Shown here: positions 29,499 through 37,831 of the stretch, piece by piece
How the letters are laid out: each line of letters opens with the position of its first letter
How positions within the stretch are numbered: position 1 is the stretch's first letter
Origin: Alphaproteobacteria bacterium UBA6376
GTDB lineage: Bacteria > Pseudomonadota > Alphaproteobacteria > Rs-D84
Length of the DNA: 64,000 nucleotides
Direction of reading: 5' to 3'
NCBI GenBank assembly: GCA_002437665.1
Contig: DJQW01000001.1
Coordinates: forward strand, 424,535-488,534
The notes under the pieces: generated by a model
Seen by the model: only the letters and a program-made list of their open reading frames with translations
What the model was told of the DNA's origin: nothing
The model's database searches: none
Translations under genes and position numbers: made by a program

Positions 29499-29524
29499 GA
29501 CGTAATTCATTACGTCTTTTTTTT
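29499..29524 (+). terminator. Terminator directly before the capsid gene
   Basis: Perfect 7-bp GACGTAA-TTCA-TTACGTC stem followed by T8, 22 bases before the capsid start codon. Capsid expression would need read-through or a regulated antitermination step. Confidence 0.75.
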
Positions 29525-29546
29525 ATTTTAATCAAAAGGAATTTTT

Positions 29547-30377
29547 ATGTCTGTTTCAATCGATAATGTTTTTATCAAACAATTCGAAGCCGACGTTCAT
29601 TTGGCGTACCAGCAAATGGGCACTAAATTGCGCGGCACAGTGCGCAGTAAATCCGGTGTCATCGGCGCATCAACAACATTTCAAAAGGTTGGTCGTGGCA
29701 CGGCCGCAACAAAATCACGTCATGGTATTGTACCGGTTATGAATTTGAATCACGAACCGGTTGAATGCGTGTTACAAGATTACTATGCCGGCGATTGGGT
29801 TGACGCATTGGACGAATTGAAAACCAATATTGACGAACGTCGTGTTGTCGCCAGTGCCGGTGCATACGCATTGGGGCGCAAGACCGATGAACTGATTGTG
29901 AATGCAATGTCGGGCGCAACCGCATCTGTGGGGGATTATTCAGCCGGCCTGTCCAAAGATTTAATCTTGTCCGCGGTCGAAGAATTGAACAAGAAAGATA
30001 TTCCCGATGACGGTCGTCGTTTCGCAGTTGTCGGTGTACACCAGTGGAAAGAATTACTGGGTATCACAGAATTTGTATCGGCGGACTATGTGGGCAATGA
30101 CCTGCCGTTGATATCGGGTGGCGCGTCCAAGAAATGGTTGGGCATTACATGGGTGCTGTATAACGCATTGCCATTGTCAGATACGACAAAGCGTGATTGC
30201 TTTATCTATCACGCAACCAGTATTGGTCACGCCTGTGGCCAAGAGGTCAAGACCGATATTTCATGGCACGGTGAACGCGCCGCGCACTTTATCAGCAACA
30301 GCATGTCCCAAGGAGCGGTTCTGATTGATGGTGACGGTATTGTTCGCATGAAATGCAAAGACGCTGATGGCGAATAA
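29547..30377 (+). CDS. Phage major capsid protein (276 aa)
   Basis: It matches, as far as I recall the family, the podovirus-associated capsid protein of alphaproteobacterial phages (Phage_capsid_2 type): MSVSIDNVFIKQFEADVH, RGTVRSKSGVIGASTTFQKV, CVLQDYYAGDWVDALDELK, GAYALGRKTDELIVNAM and a C-terminal HFISNSMSQGAVLIDGDGI. The length is normal and the frame intact. An AAAAGGAATTTTT ribosome site precedes the ATG. It is followed by a small head protein gene and then tail-tube genes, the order of T7-like morphogenesis modules. Confidence 0.82.
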   Translation: MSVSIDNVFIKQFEADVHLAYQQMGTKLRGTVRSKSGVIGASTTFQKVGRGTAATKSRHGIVPVMNLNHEPVECVLQDYYAGDWVDALDELKTNIDERRVVASAGAYALGRKTDELIVNAMSGATASVGDYSAGLSKDLILSAVEELNKKDIPDDGRRFAVVGVHQWKELLGITEFVSADYVGNDLPLISGGASKKWLGITWVLYNALPLSDTTKRDCFIYHATSIGHACGQEVKTDISWHGERAAHFISNSMSQGAVLIDGDGIVRMKCKDADGE

Positions 30378-30416
30378 CCCCCCAGTTCCACATAAACATA
30401 ACCAAAGGGAAAATAA

Positions 30417-30647
30417 ATGGCTTTTCAGAATAAAAATTTGTCTGTGATTGCGTATGCAAATGGTTTTACATTGTGGCACTATGCCGAAAACGTAACGATG
30501 GCAACAATCACGGCCAGTGGTTATTTCAACGATGTTAAAACATTGATGAACACCGGCGACATTGTGATTATCAATGCGTCTGATAATACATCACTGAAAA
30601 AGGTTGCTGTTGCGTCTGGCAATGTTACAACCGCCGCATTGGCGTAA
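30417..30647 (+). CDS. Small phage head-associated protein (76 aa)
   Basis: Starts MAFQNKNLSVIAYANGFTLW and has a Gly/Asn-rich beta-type sequence (GYFNDVKTLMNTGDIVIINA). Small proteins with this beginning occur directly after the capsid gene in similar podovirus clusters, perhaps as a capsid decoration protein. An AAAGGGAAA site precedes the ATG. Confidence 0.65.
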   Translation: MAFQNKNLSVIAYANGFTLWHYAENVTMATITASGYFNDVKTLMNTGDIVIINASDNTSLKKVAVASGNVTTAALA

Positions 30648-30729
30648 TCGCATCTAAAATTTATTGTATGTTGGGTCGGCATGATGTATGTCGACCCCGT
30701 TTTTATTTATAAAGCATGGGAATATTATC

Positions 30730-31251
30730 ATGTTGACCAAAATAGATTTGTGTTCAATGGCATTACTGAAATTGGGCGAAAAACCAATCCAGTCGTTGTT
30801 GGACGATACGGCCGCCGCACAACTGGCGCGCACATTGTTTGACCCGTTGACCGATGCACTGATTGCGGTGCATCCATGGCGATTTGCAACCAAGAAATTT
30901 GAACTGACCAAAAACGCCGATGGCGATTTTTTAATTCCGTCGGAATGTCTGCGCGTGACGCATACCGGTGGCAATGCAATTATTGGCAATCGCATCACCG
31001 CCCAGCCAGACCACATAACGATTGTTGGTCTGACCCGTGTTGCGCCCGATGCGTATCCAGCATATTTCGCATCACTGGTTGCGACAAAATTGGCAATGGA
31101 ATTTTGTGTGCCACTGACCGGTGATCAAACAATATTCAGAACACTGGCGGCGTTATATGACGCGGAATTGCAATCTGCAAAATTCATAGACAGCACCACG
31201 ACCACCGTCGCGGGTATTGAAAACTTTTCACTGATAAATGCACGATTCTAG
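30730..31251 (+). CDS. Tail tubular protein A-like (T7 gp11 type, 173 aa)
   Basis: Helical protein beginning MLTKIDLCSMALLKLGEKPI, with ARTLFDPLTDALIAVHPWRFA and a LRVTHTGG turn. The pattern 'N-x-A-L-x-x-L-G ... W-x-F-A' is characteristic of podovirus adaptor/tail tubular A proteins that form the ring between connector and tail nozzle. The following gene fits the nozzle protein, supporting the call. Confidence 0.75.
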   Translation: MLTKIDLCSMALLKLGEKPIQSLLDDTAAAQLARTLFDPLTDALIAVHPWRFATKKFELTKNADGDFLIPSECLRVTHTGGNAIIGNRITAQPDHITIVGLTRVAPDAYPAYFASLVATKLAMEFCVPLTGDQTIFRTLAALYDAELQSAKFIDSTTTTVAGIENFSLINARF

Positions 31252-31267
31252 GATTACGGGGGAACAC

Positions 31268-32977
31268 ATGGGAAATTTTGTAAAAACGACCAGTTCGTTT
31301 GCCAATGGCGATATTGCCCCAGAATTTTATACGCACGATAATTTGTCTGGCCTGTCCGCATTGGTCAATATGGACGTTATTGCTGGGGGCGGTCTGCGCC
31401 GTCGTGCGGGATTGTGCCGCGTTGCCGAATTGGACGCGTCGGCGCGATTGATATCTTTCTCGGTCGGTCAAGATGACGAATACATTCTGGCAATAACGGC
31501 GGGACACATCAATGTGTACAGCGGCGCGACCCGCGTGTGCGATATCATTGCACCGTGGACGGCGGCGGATATTGCACGGATTCAATATGCCCAGCGTTTT
31601 GGCACAATGATTTTTGTGCATCCGGAATACCAGCCGCGCACATTGCGCAAAACGGAAACTGGGTTTGAATTGACTACATTTGAATTTGCGCGCAGTGATG
31701 ATGATATGACACTTCATATACCATTCATGCGATTTGATGACACGCGCGATATAAAAATCACCGTTACCGCAAACAGTGCCGGTAATAATTTTGCGATATT
31801 TACAACCAGCGACGCATTCTGGAACGACGATTGTGTCGGTGGCACATTTTTACTGATGGACAAACAGTGGACTGTGCATCAGGTCACCAGCCCGACCGTT
31901 GCGGTGATGCGTACCAACGGGGCATTCACATTGCCCACCGCCCCCATCACCGATTGGCGCGAGACCGCATTCAGCACCCGTCGTGGTTGGCCAGTCAGCA
32001 TTACTTTCCACCAAGACCGATTGGTGTTTGGTGGCGCGCGTGATTACCCATCTGGTGTATGGCTGTCTGGGGTGGGGCGGCATAATGATTTTGATGTGGG
32101 GACAGGATTGGACGATCAGGCGATTTTTATTACCTTGTTGTCCCGCCAGCGTCAGCAAATCTGTACCGTGGTCAGCAGTGATAACCTGCAAATATTGACC
32201 ACCGTTGGTGAATGGGCGATTGCGAACAAGCCACTGACACCATCATCGGTTGATATAAAACAGCACACATCTGTGGGCAGTGTGGCATCACGATATTTGC
32301 CCCCGCAACAGATAGAAGGCGCGACAATATTCATTTCTGCCAGTGGTCGCGATATTCGCGAATTATGCTTGGACGAATTAGGCGAAAATTACAGTGCAAC
32401 CGACCTGTGCGCGTATGCCAAACATTTAATGATGTCACCCACAGACATTGCATATAACCAATCCACACGGCAACTGTTTGTTGTGATGGCGGACGGTAAT
32501 ATGGCGGTGTTGAACCATAACGCGGCACTGAATATATCGGCGTGGTCTGCGTACCAGACCCGTGGCCAATTTATATCTGTTGCGGTTTTGGGTGACTATA
32601 CATACATCGTTGTTCGCCGTGGTGATAAATACTGGTTGGAAAAATTTTCATCAGACGCGTTATCTGATGGTGATTCATTGCCGTTTTCGGTATTGGCATC
32701 GGGCGTGCCATTGCGCGCATCGGGGCATAATGCGGCACGTGCCCGCGTTCGTCGCGTAACGGCGCGCGTGATGGACACGCGTTCGTTGCTGATAAATGGT
32801 GTGTGTGCCGATATTCCAAACGCGGCGCAGGGGAACTCGGGATACAACGGTGATGTGCATGTGTCGCAACTGGGCTGGGCACGCGATACCAGCGTTGCGC
32901 CATGGGCAATCACCAGTGATGACCAATTACCGATAACCATTCAGTCGGTAACGATTTACGGAAACTATACGATTTAA
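31268..32977 (+). CDS. Tail tubular protein B-like (tail nozzle, T7 gp12 type, 569 aa)
   Basis: A large beta-rich protein: GGGLRRRAGLCRVAELDASA near 40 (the 'R-x-G' entrance of nozzle proteins), SFSVGQDDEYILAITAGHINVY, then VNIG/VVSSDNLQILTTVGEWA and ARDTSVAPWAITSDDQLPIT at the end. Length and position after the gp11-like protein fit the hexameric tail nozzle of podoviruses, which is somewhat larger in T7. Its start (31268) follows AGGATTACGGGGGAACAC. The frame is intact over the full 1.7 kb, arguing against random decay. Confidence 0.72.
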   Translation: MGNFVKTTSSFANGDIAPEFYTHDNLSGLSALVNMDVIAGGGLRRRAGLCRVAELDASARLISFSVGQDDEYILAITAGHINVYSGATRVCDIIAPWTAADIARIQYAQRFGTMIFVHPEYQPRTLRKTETGFELTTFEFARSDDDMTLHIPFMRFDDTRDIKITVTANSAGNNFAIFTTSDAFWNDDCVGGTFLLMDKQWTVHQVTSPTVAVMRTNGAFTLPTAPITDWRETAFSTRRGWPVSITFHQDRLVFGGARDYPSGVWLSGVGRHNDFDVGTGLDDQAIFITLLSRQRQQICTVVSSDNLQILTTVGEWAIANKPLTPSSVDIKQHTSVGSVASRYLPPQQIEGATIFISASGRDIRELCLDELGENYSATDLCAYAKHLMMSPTDIAYNQSTRQLFVVMADGNMAVLNHNAALNISAWSAYQTRGQFISVAVLGDYTYIVVRRGDKYWLEKFSSDALSDGDSLPFSVLASGVPLRASGHNAARARVRRVTARVMDTRSLLINGVCADIPNAAQGNSGYNGDVHVSQLGWARDTSVAPWAITSDDQLPITIQSVTIYGNYTI

Positions 32978-33000
32978 CCATCAAACAAAAAGGACAAATT

Positions 33001-33348
33001 ATGGGACAGTTGGTATCAGATGTTCAATCCGTTCTGGATTACAAGAAAAACAAGCAAGAGGCCAAATCGCAACGTCAGAAAATTCTGGCAGACATGGCGG
33101 CCGATGAACAGACCAAGGTGAATTTGGTAAAAAAAGCATTGGCGACCCAGCGCGCAAAATACGGCGCATCTGGTATGTCAAACCGTGGCATGACCGAAGG
33201 GGCGGTTCTGCGCCGTCTGACGTCTGAAACGGAACAGCCATACGATGAAAAGCGTCGCAATGCGATTGAAAAATTACGCAAAATCAAGACAACAAAACCA
33301 AACCTGTTGAAAACATTGCTGACCAGATTTGACGATTTGGTCGGATAA
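33001..33348 (+). CDS. Small helical phage protein, possible internal virion protein (115 aa)
   Basis: Starts MGQLVSDVQSVLDYKKNKQE and continues as a highly charged coiled-coil (KILADMAADEQTKVNLVKKALATQ), then a Gly/Ser turn. Short proteins with this beginning lie between tail nozzle and fibre genes in related clusters. T7 has three large internal virion proteins at this spot; they are missing here. An AAAGGACAAATT site precedes the ATG. Confidence 0.6.
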   Translation: MGQLVSDVQSVLDYKKNKQEAKSQRQKILADMAADEQTKVNLVKKALATQRAKYGASGMSNRGMTEGAVLRRLTSETEQPYDEKRRNAIEKLRKIKTTKPNLLKTLLTRFDDLVG

Positions 33349-33363
33349 CGATTGGGGGTATGC

Positions 33364-33918
33364 ATGTACAAAATATCATATACTGGCGATGGGGCGACGA
33401 CGGAATTTCAGTTTGCATTTCCATTCTTTCAAAATGCGGATGTCCACGTTGCGATTGATGACGCGTTGCAATCGAACAGTGCTGGCATTTATTCGGTTGT
33501 GCCAAACGACGATTTTTCGGGTGGCACAATCGTATTTCAAACCGCGCCCGCGGCAAATACCAACATCGATATATTTCGCCGCATTGCGCTGGCGCGCGTG
33601 ATTGATTACCAGCCAACCCTGCCGATTGATGTCGCCGCCCTGAACGCCGATTTTAATTTTTTATTAGAGGCATTTCGTGACCTGCACGCGGTTGATGTGG
33701 ATTTGACCCAGTGGGCAAACACGTTTGATAACGTGAAATCGTTTTTGGATTATAACCTGCGCGTTGTCCAAGATAAACTGTCGGGTGGTGGCGTGATGGG
33801 CCTGTACAATAATCTGGTGTCGGTATTGGACGGGGCGTTGCCGAAACTGATAAATGATTATGGGGCGATTACAGACGCGGCCCCGAACGAAAATCGCGAT
33901 GACTACGGCGTTTTGTAA
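33364..33918 (+). CDS. T7-type tail fibre N-terminal (adaptor) protein (184 aa)
   Basis: The first 85 residues follow the T7 gp17 N-terminal domain that attaches fibres to the tail: YTGDGATTEFQFAFPFFQNA, AIDDALQ, NDDFSGGTIVFQTAPAANTN and IFRRIALARVIDYQP. The rest is a helical region; no receptor-binding C-terminal domain follows. The gene ends cleanly 4 bases before the terminase start, so the fibre is short. A separate tail protein with a Mtd-type N-terminus at 58626 could be a detached receptor-binding part. Confidence 0.82.
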   Translation: MYKISYTGDGATTEFQFAFPFFQNADVHVAIDDALQSNSAGIYSVVPNDDFSGGTIVFQTAPAANTNIDIFRRIALARVIDYQPTLPIDVAALNADFNFLLEAFRDLHAVDVDLTQWANTFDNVKSFLDYNLRVVQDKLSGGGVMGLYNNLVSVLDGALPKLINDYGAITDAAPNENRDDYGVL

Positions 33919-33922
33919 TTTT

Positions 33923-34504
33923 ATGGACGAATGGAACGCGGTATTAAATATGACGACGCCCACGCATCACCGCCAGATAATGAATTTCTTGGTGGACGTT
34001 TTGATGCGCCCGCCACATCGTGGATTGCTGATGGCGTTTCGCCATTCGGGCAAATCAACGGTCGTTGGAATCTTTGCTGCATGCGTGCTGTGCATGCACC
34101 CCGAATATCGAATCTTGATTTTATCGGCGGAAAGCACGCTGGCATCGCGTATGGTGGGGCACATTCGTAACATATTGGAAAATCATCCGCGTTGTGCCGA
34201 TATGATTCCCACCGGTCGCCGTGCATGGGCGTGCGACAGAATAACAATCAATCGCCCCGTTGGGATTCGTGAACCATCGGTTATATGCGCCGGCATTGCG
34301 GGCAATATCACCGGCAGTCGCGCCGACCTGATAATCTGTGATGATGTGGAAGTGCCAAATACATGCAACACCGCCCAGAAACGCGAAAACCTGCGTGAAC
34401 GTTTGCGTGAATTGGAATTTATTTTGTCGCCCACCGGCACAATGATTTATATCGGCACACCACACACAACCGACACGATATATCGTACCAGCGATGGGGA
34501 CTAG
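33923..34504 (+). CDS. Terminase large subunit, ATPase half (193 aa)
   Basis: DNA-packaging motor ATPase of T7 gp19 type. The adenine-binding region is TPTHHRQIMNFLVDVLM, Walker A is RHSGKST (40-46), Walker B LIICDDVE (136-143) and the coupling motif IYIGTPHT (175-182). The protein stops 11 residues later at TSDGD, where an intact terminase would continue into the nuclease domain. The nuclease half lies 3.3 kb further on, at 37830-38675. The stop codon TAG is shared, on the other strand, with the stop of the 34501-35181 gene. Confidence 0.88.
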   Translation: MDEWNAVLNMTTPTHHRQIMNFLVDVLMRPPHRGLLMAFRHSGKSTVVGIFAACVLCMHPEYRILILSAESTLASRMVGHIRNILENHPRCADMIPTGRRAWACDRITINRPVGIREPSVICAGIAGNITGSRADLIICDDVEVPNTCNTAQKRENLRERLRELEFILSPTGTMIYIGTPHTTDTIYRTSDGD

Positions 34505-35181
34505 ATAGATGTTGGCGCATCCGGCGCATTGTCAGATGAAATCGGTTCGCGCACACTGATAAACGCACGCAGTTTGTGCAGTAATTCTTCGCCTGCATCG
34601 CCAAACAACGGCAGATACGTTTCGTATTCTGGCATATCGGCCTGTAATTGCGCGTGCGCACGTTCGGACAATGGCTGGTTCAACATATCTGTTGCCACAT
34701 GCCACAGATAGTACGCGCGATATGTTTTGGTAATGACCGCCCATTTTTGCAACAGGTCAGGGCGCGTCGCCAATGCTGCACGAATTGCAACCGTCCACTC
34801 ATTGCCGAACCGTTTGACAACGCTCAGGTTCTGAATACGTTCCAAGCCCGCATCGTCGGGGGTAAATGCATTTATACCGGATTCCAGTTCCGACATTTCC
34901 GTCGGTGTCAGGGAAATTGTCGCCACGGATTGATCCATTGTTCCGCCATACGGCAACAGTTCGCGCTCAATGGAATCCATCGGTGTTTTCCCGCTGCGCA
35001 GATTTTCAATATGCTGAATCAGCATTTTGCCCGTTGGCAACGCGCGCAATTCGCGCATGACATCATTGTCGGCCTCGGCAACAAATACTTGATTCACCGC
35101 CGCCCAACCGCCAAATATAACGTGTTCTTGGCGGTACAGGTTCAGTAATTTCTGGGCAACTGTGCTGGCTTTGGTTTTCAT
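34501..35181 (-). CDS. Hypothetical protein inside the split terminase (226 aa)
   Basis: Not recognised. Soluble, mostly helical, no signal peptide, no Cys. It includes LLNLYRQEHVIFGGWAAVNQ near the start, VATISLTPTEMSELESGINA in the middle and TKTYRAYYLWHVATDML near 155. It is the last of three minus-strand genes (dnaB, HTH protein, this) and lies 21 bases after the HTH gene, so it is probably co-transcribed with it. It ends exactly at the terminase breakpoint. Confidence 0.65.
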   Translation of the reverse strand: MKTKASTVAQKLLNLYRQEHVIFGGWAAVNQVFVAEADNDVMRELRALPTGKMLIQHIENLRSGKTPMDSIERELLPYGGTMDQSVATISLTPTEMSELESGINAFTPDDAGLERIQNLSVVKRFGNEWTVAIRAALATRPDLLQKWAVITKTYRAYYLWHVATDMLNQPLSERAHAQLQADMPEYETYLPLFGDAGEELLHKLRAFISVREPISSDNAPDAPTSI

Positions 35182-35202
35182 ATCTCTCTCCGTTTGAAAT
35201 GG

Positions 35203-36210
35203 TTATTCCATAACAATCATAATAACCTTGTGCATGGTGTGGCCAATAATCTTTTCTTCGGGCGATGCAATCTGACCATAAACTTTGCCCTTGGAATCTT
35301 GACGGACACTGACAATCTGGGCCGTGGCAACCGCATCAGGTTCTAATTTGTCGAAATCGGTATCAATGCAAACCGCCAAATCGCCAACCGCGGGCGCAGT
35401 TGTGGCATCGGCAAACACATACGCGTGTTCTGGAACGAATCCGCCCAACCGTTTGGAATTTGGAATCACGGCATAGATACCACTGCGGCCCTCCAACGGC
35501 ATGGGGGCAACAATCATGGTTTCGTCGGATTTTTTGAATGTGATTGATTTGCCATCGGGCACACCGAATACTGGGACAAGTTTCTTGCGCGCACTGTCAT
35601 ACAATTTTGCGCCATACAGCCCGCCATGCATATCAATCCCAGACGCCGGATTGTCCGGAATCAAGACGGATTTAACGCGTTCTTTGACCTTGCTGATTTG
35701 CTTGTTCAATTCGCCGGATTTGTACAGGTTGGCAATCTTGTCGAATAATTTTTCGGCACTCATTGCAAAAGATTTCGCCAACGGTTCAATTTCGTTTTGG
35801 TAAATTTCGCGCTGACCAACCTCTATCTTGTGATAGACGGACAGTGTCATACCAGCATCCGCGGCGGCCTGTGCGATGGTCTTGCCCGTCTGCTGACGAA
35901 TCTTGCGCAGACCGCTGCCAAAGATTTTCAGACCGCTGTCTTCGTTGTCGTTCAGACGGCGTTTAATTTCACTCTGCCACTGGTCGGCGACGGCATCATC
36001 TTCTTTGATGAAAATGTCGGACAACTTGCAACCCAAAATATTGCAGATATTCAGCAACTGTTTTTGGTTCAGGCGACGGACACCTTTTTCAATCTTGGAC
36101 ACGGCGGACAAAGACAGATGTGATTGGCGTGCCAATTCGGTCATCTTCATACCGGTTGCCATACGAATGTTTCTGATATTATTTGGAAATATGATTTCTT
36201 CTTGGGCCAT
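35203..36210 (-). CDS. Two-HTH repressor-like regulator with an S24-like C-terminus (335 aa)
   Basis: Two XRE-type HTH domains in tandem: residues about 10-65 (NNIRNIRMATGMKMTELARQ, LSAVSKIEKG) and about 100-150 (LRKIRQQTGKTIAQAAADAG, YHKIEVGQREI). The C-terminal 120 residues (GRSGIYAVIPNS, YVFADATTAPAVGDLAVCID, VYGQIASPEEKIIGHT) have the beta-rich look of S24/LexA-type repressor C-domains; the self-cleavage Ser/Lys pair cannot be confirmed by eye. It has its own promoter overlapped by a palindromic operator (36226-36254), so it probably represses itself. Confidence 0.8.
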   Translation of the reverse strand: MAQEEIIFPNNIRNIRMATGMKMTELARQSHLSLSAVSKIEKGVRRLNQKQLLNICNILGCKLSDIFIKEDDAVADQWQSEIKRRLNDNEDSGLKIFGSGLRKIRQQTGKTIAQAAADAGMTLSVYHKIEVGQREIYQNEIEPLAKSFAMSAEKLFDKIANLYKSGELNKQISKVKERVKSVLIPDNPASGIDMHGGLYGAKLYDSARKKLVPVFGVPDGKSITFKKSDETMIVAPMPLEGRSGIYAVIPNSKRLGGFVPEHAYVFADATTAPAVGDLAVCIDTDFDKLEPDAVATAQIVSVRQDSKGKVYGQIASPEEKIIGHTMHKVIMIVME

Positions 36211-36225
36211 CGCAGAACTCCTGAT

Positions 36226-36254
36226 TAAATATTTCTTGACAAAATATTAGTCAA
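36226..36254 (-). promoter_or_regulatory. Promoter and palindromic operator of the two-HTH regulator
   Basis: Minus-strand promoter TTGACT (36249-36254), 17-base spacer, TATTTA (36226-36231). The -35 box is one half of the inverted repeat TTGAC-N9-GTCAA (36236-36254), a natural binding site for the HTH protein encoded next to it. Confidence 0.6.
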
Positions 36255-36280
36255 TTTTCGCGCGCGCCGCAAGGAAATAA

Positions 36281-37831
36281 TTAAAATTCGTCTGGGAATG
36301 CTGATGGATCAATCTGTTCTGGTGCGCCACCATCATCAGGCATCGACGTTGGTGCGGGCGCGTCGTCGGAATAACCGTTTTCACCGCGGGCCTCGACCTC
36401 GTCCAAATTGTCGAACAAACTGTAATCGCCAAAGAATGCCGTGCGCACGGTTTCAGGACGGCCGTGACGGTTTTTGCCGATAATAACATCGGCCTTGCCA
36501 CGGGCACGTTCCAAACGCTTTTGATATGATTCCTGAATGTTGGCATTTGTGTTGCCCGAAATGCGTTGTGACGGATCGCGATTTTCCAAATAGTATTCTT
36601 CGCGGTACGTGAACATAACAATATCGGCGTCCTGTTCAATAGAACCAGATTCACGCAAGTCCGCCAACTGTGGACGTTTGTCATCGCGGTTTTCAACACT
36701 ACGTGACAACTGGGACAGGGCGATAACCGGCACATCCAATTCCTTGGCCAGCATTTTCAGACCACGTGTGATTTCAGAAATTTCCTGAACACGGTTGTCG
36801 TTCTTGCGACCACCAGGGGACGTCATCAACTGCAGATAGTCAATAACAATCAATGCGATTCCGCCACATTTGCGGGCCAAGCGACGCGCACGCGTGCGAA
36901 TCATCGGCACAGACATACCAGGGGTATCGTCAATGAACAATGGCACGCGACTGATTGCCTGTGCATACTGGGTCATTTTCAAGAAATCTTCGTCAGAAAA
37001 AGACCCTTCGCGCATGGCGGTTGCCGGAATCTTGGATTGTGACGACAGCACACGCGCCGCCAACTGTTCTTGGGACATTTCCAAACTGAAAAATACAACC
37101 GCACCCTTGTACTGTTCATTGGCACGACCCGATAAAATAGCATTCGCGGCATTGAACGCAATGTTCATCGCCAGCGTTGTTTTACCCATTGCCGGACGAC
37201 CCGCGATAATAATCAAATCACTGTGATGCAGACCACTGATGGATTTGTCCAATGCATTCAGACCCGTGGTCAGACCGGACAGTTTACCATCTGCCTTGTA
37301 TGCAACCTCGGCCTCTTTCAATGCGCCCGCCAACGCGGTTGCGATTGGCGCAACCTCGCGCTTGGATTCGCCGGCCGATGCCAAATTAAATAATTTCTGC
37401 TCGGCAACCTCTATCTGGGTGGTGACGGGATTATCTAAATCCTCTACAAATGCGTTGTCGGTAATTGATTGCCCCAGTTCAATCAGTTCACGGCGCAGTG
37501 CGTTGTCATATACGATACGCGCGTATTGCTCAACATTGACAACCGTCGCGCCCGCACCCGCCAACTGGGTCAGGTAATCAACCCCACCAACGGATTCCAA
37601 CGTTCCTTGTTGATCCAGATAATTTTTCGCCGTGATGATGTCAAACGGAATGCCGGCGGCAAATTGACGTTCTGCCAACTTGTAAATTTCTTGGTGTGCG
37701 GGGTGCGAAAAATGTTCCGCTTTCAAGAAATCAGAAATGCGTTCCAGTGCGCGGTTGTTCATCAGCACCGCTGCCAAGACGGCCTGTTCGGCCTCCAAAT
37801 TTGTCGGTAAAGTTTTAGGGGTAAAATCCAT
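36281..37831 (-). CDS. dnaB: Replicative DNA helicase
   Basis: Hexameric 5'-3' helicase that opens the replication fork. The N-terminal domain begins TPKTLPTNLEAEQAVLAAVL. The RecA-like motor has Walker A GRPAMGKTTLAMN near 215-227, Walker B IALIVIDYLQL near 325 and the arginine-finger region KADVIIGKNRHGRPE near 455. At 516 aa it is full length and looks like a chromosomal alphaproteobacterial DnaB with an acidic C-terminal tail. The start at 37831 fits a promoter only 7 bases upstream (leaderless mRNA). It lies, inverted, inside the split phage terminase. Confidence 0.93.
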   Translation of the reverse strand: MDFTPKTLPTNLEAEQAVLAAVLMNNRALERISDFLKAEHFSHPAHQEIYKLAERQFAAGIPFDIITAKNYLDQQGTLESVGGVDYLTQLAGAGATVVNVEQYARIVYDNALRRELIELGQSITDNAFVEDLDNPVTTQIEVAEQKLFNLASAGESKREVAPIATALAGALKEAEVAYKADGKLSGLTTGLNALDKSISGLHHSDLIIIAGRPAMGKTTLAMNIAFNAANAILSGRANEQYKGAVVFFSLEMSQEQLAARVLSSQSKIPATAMREGSFSDEDFLKMTQYAQAISRVPLFIDDTPGMSVPMIRTRARRLARKCGGIALIVIDYLQLMTSPGGRKNDNRVQEISEITRGLKMLAKELDVPVIALSQLSRSVENRDDKRPQLADLRESGSIEQDADIVMFTYREEYYLENRDPSQRISGNTNANIQESYQKRLERARGKADVIIGKNRHGRPETVRTAFFGDYSLFDNLDEVEARGENGYSDDAPAPTSMPDDGGAPEQIDPSAFPDEF

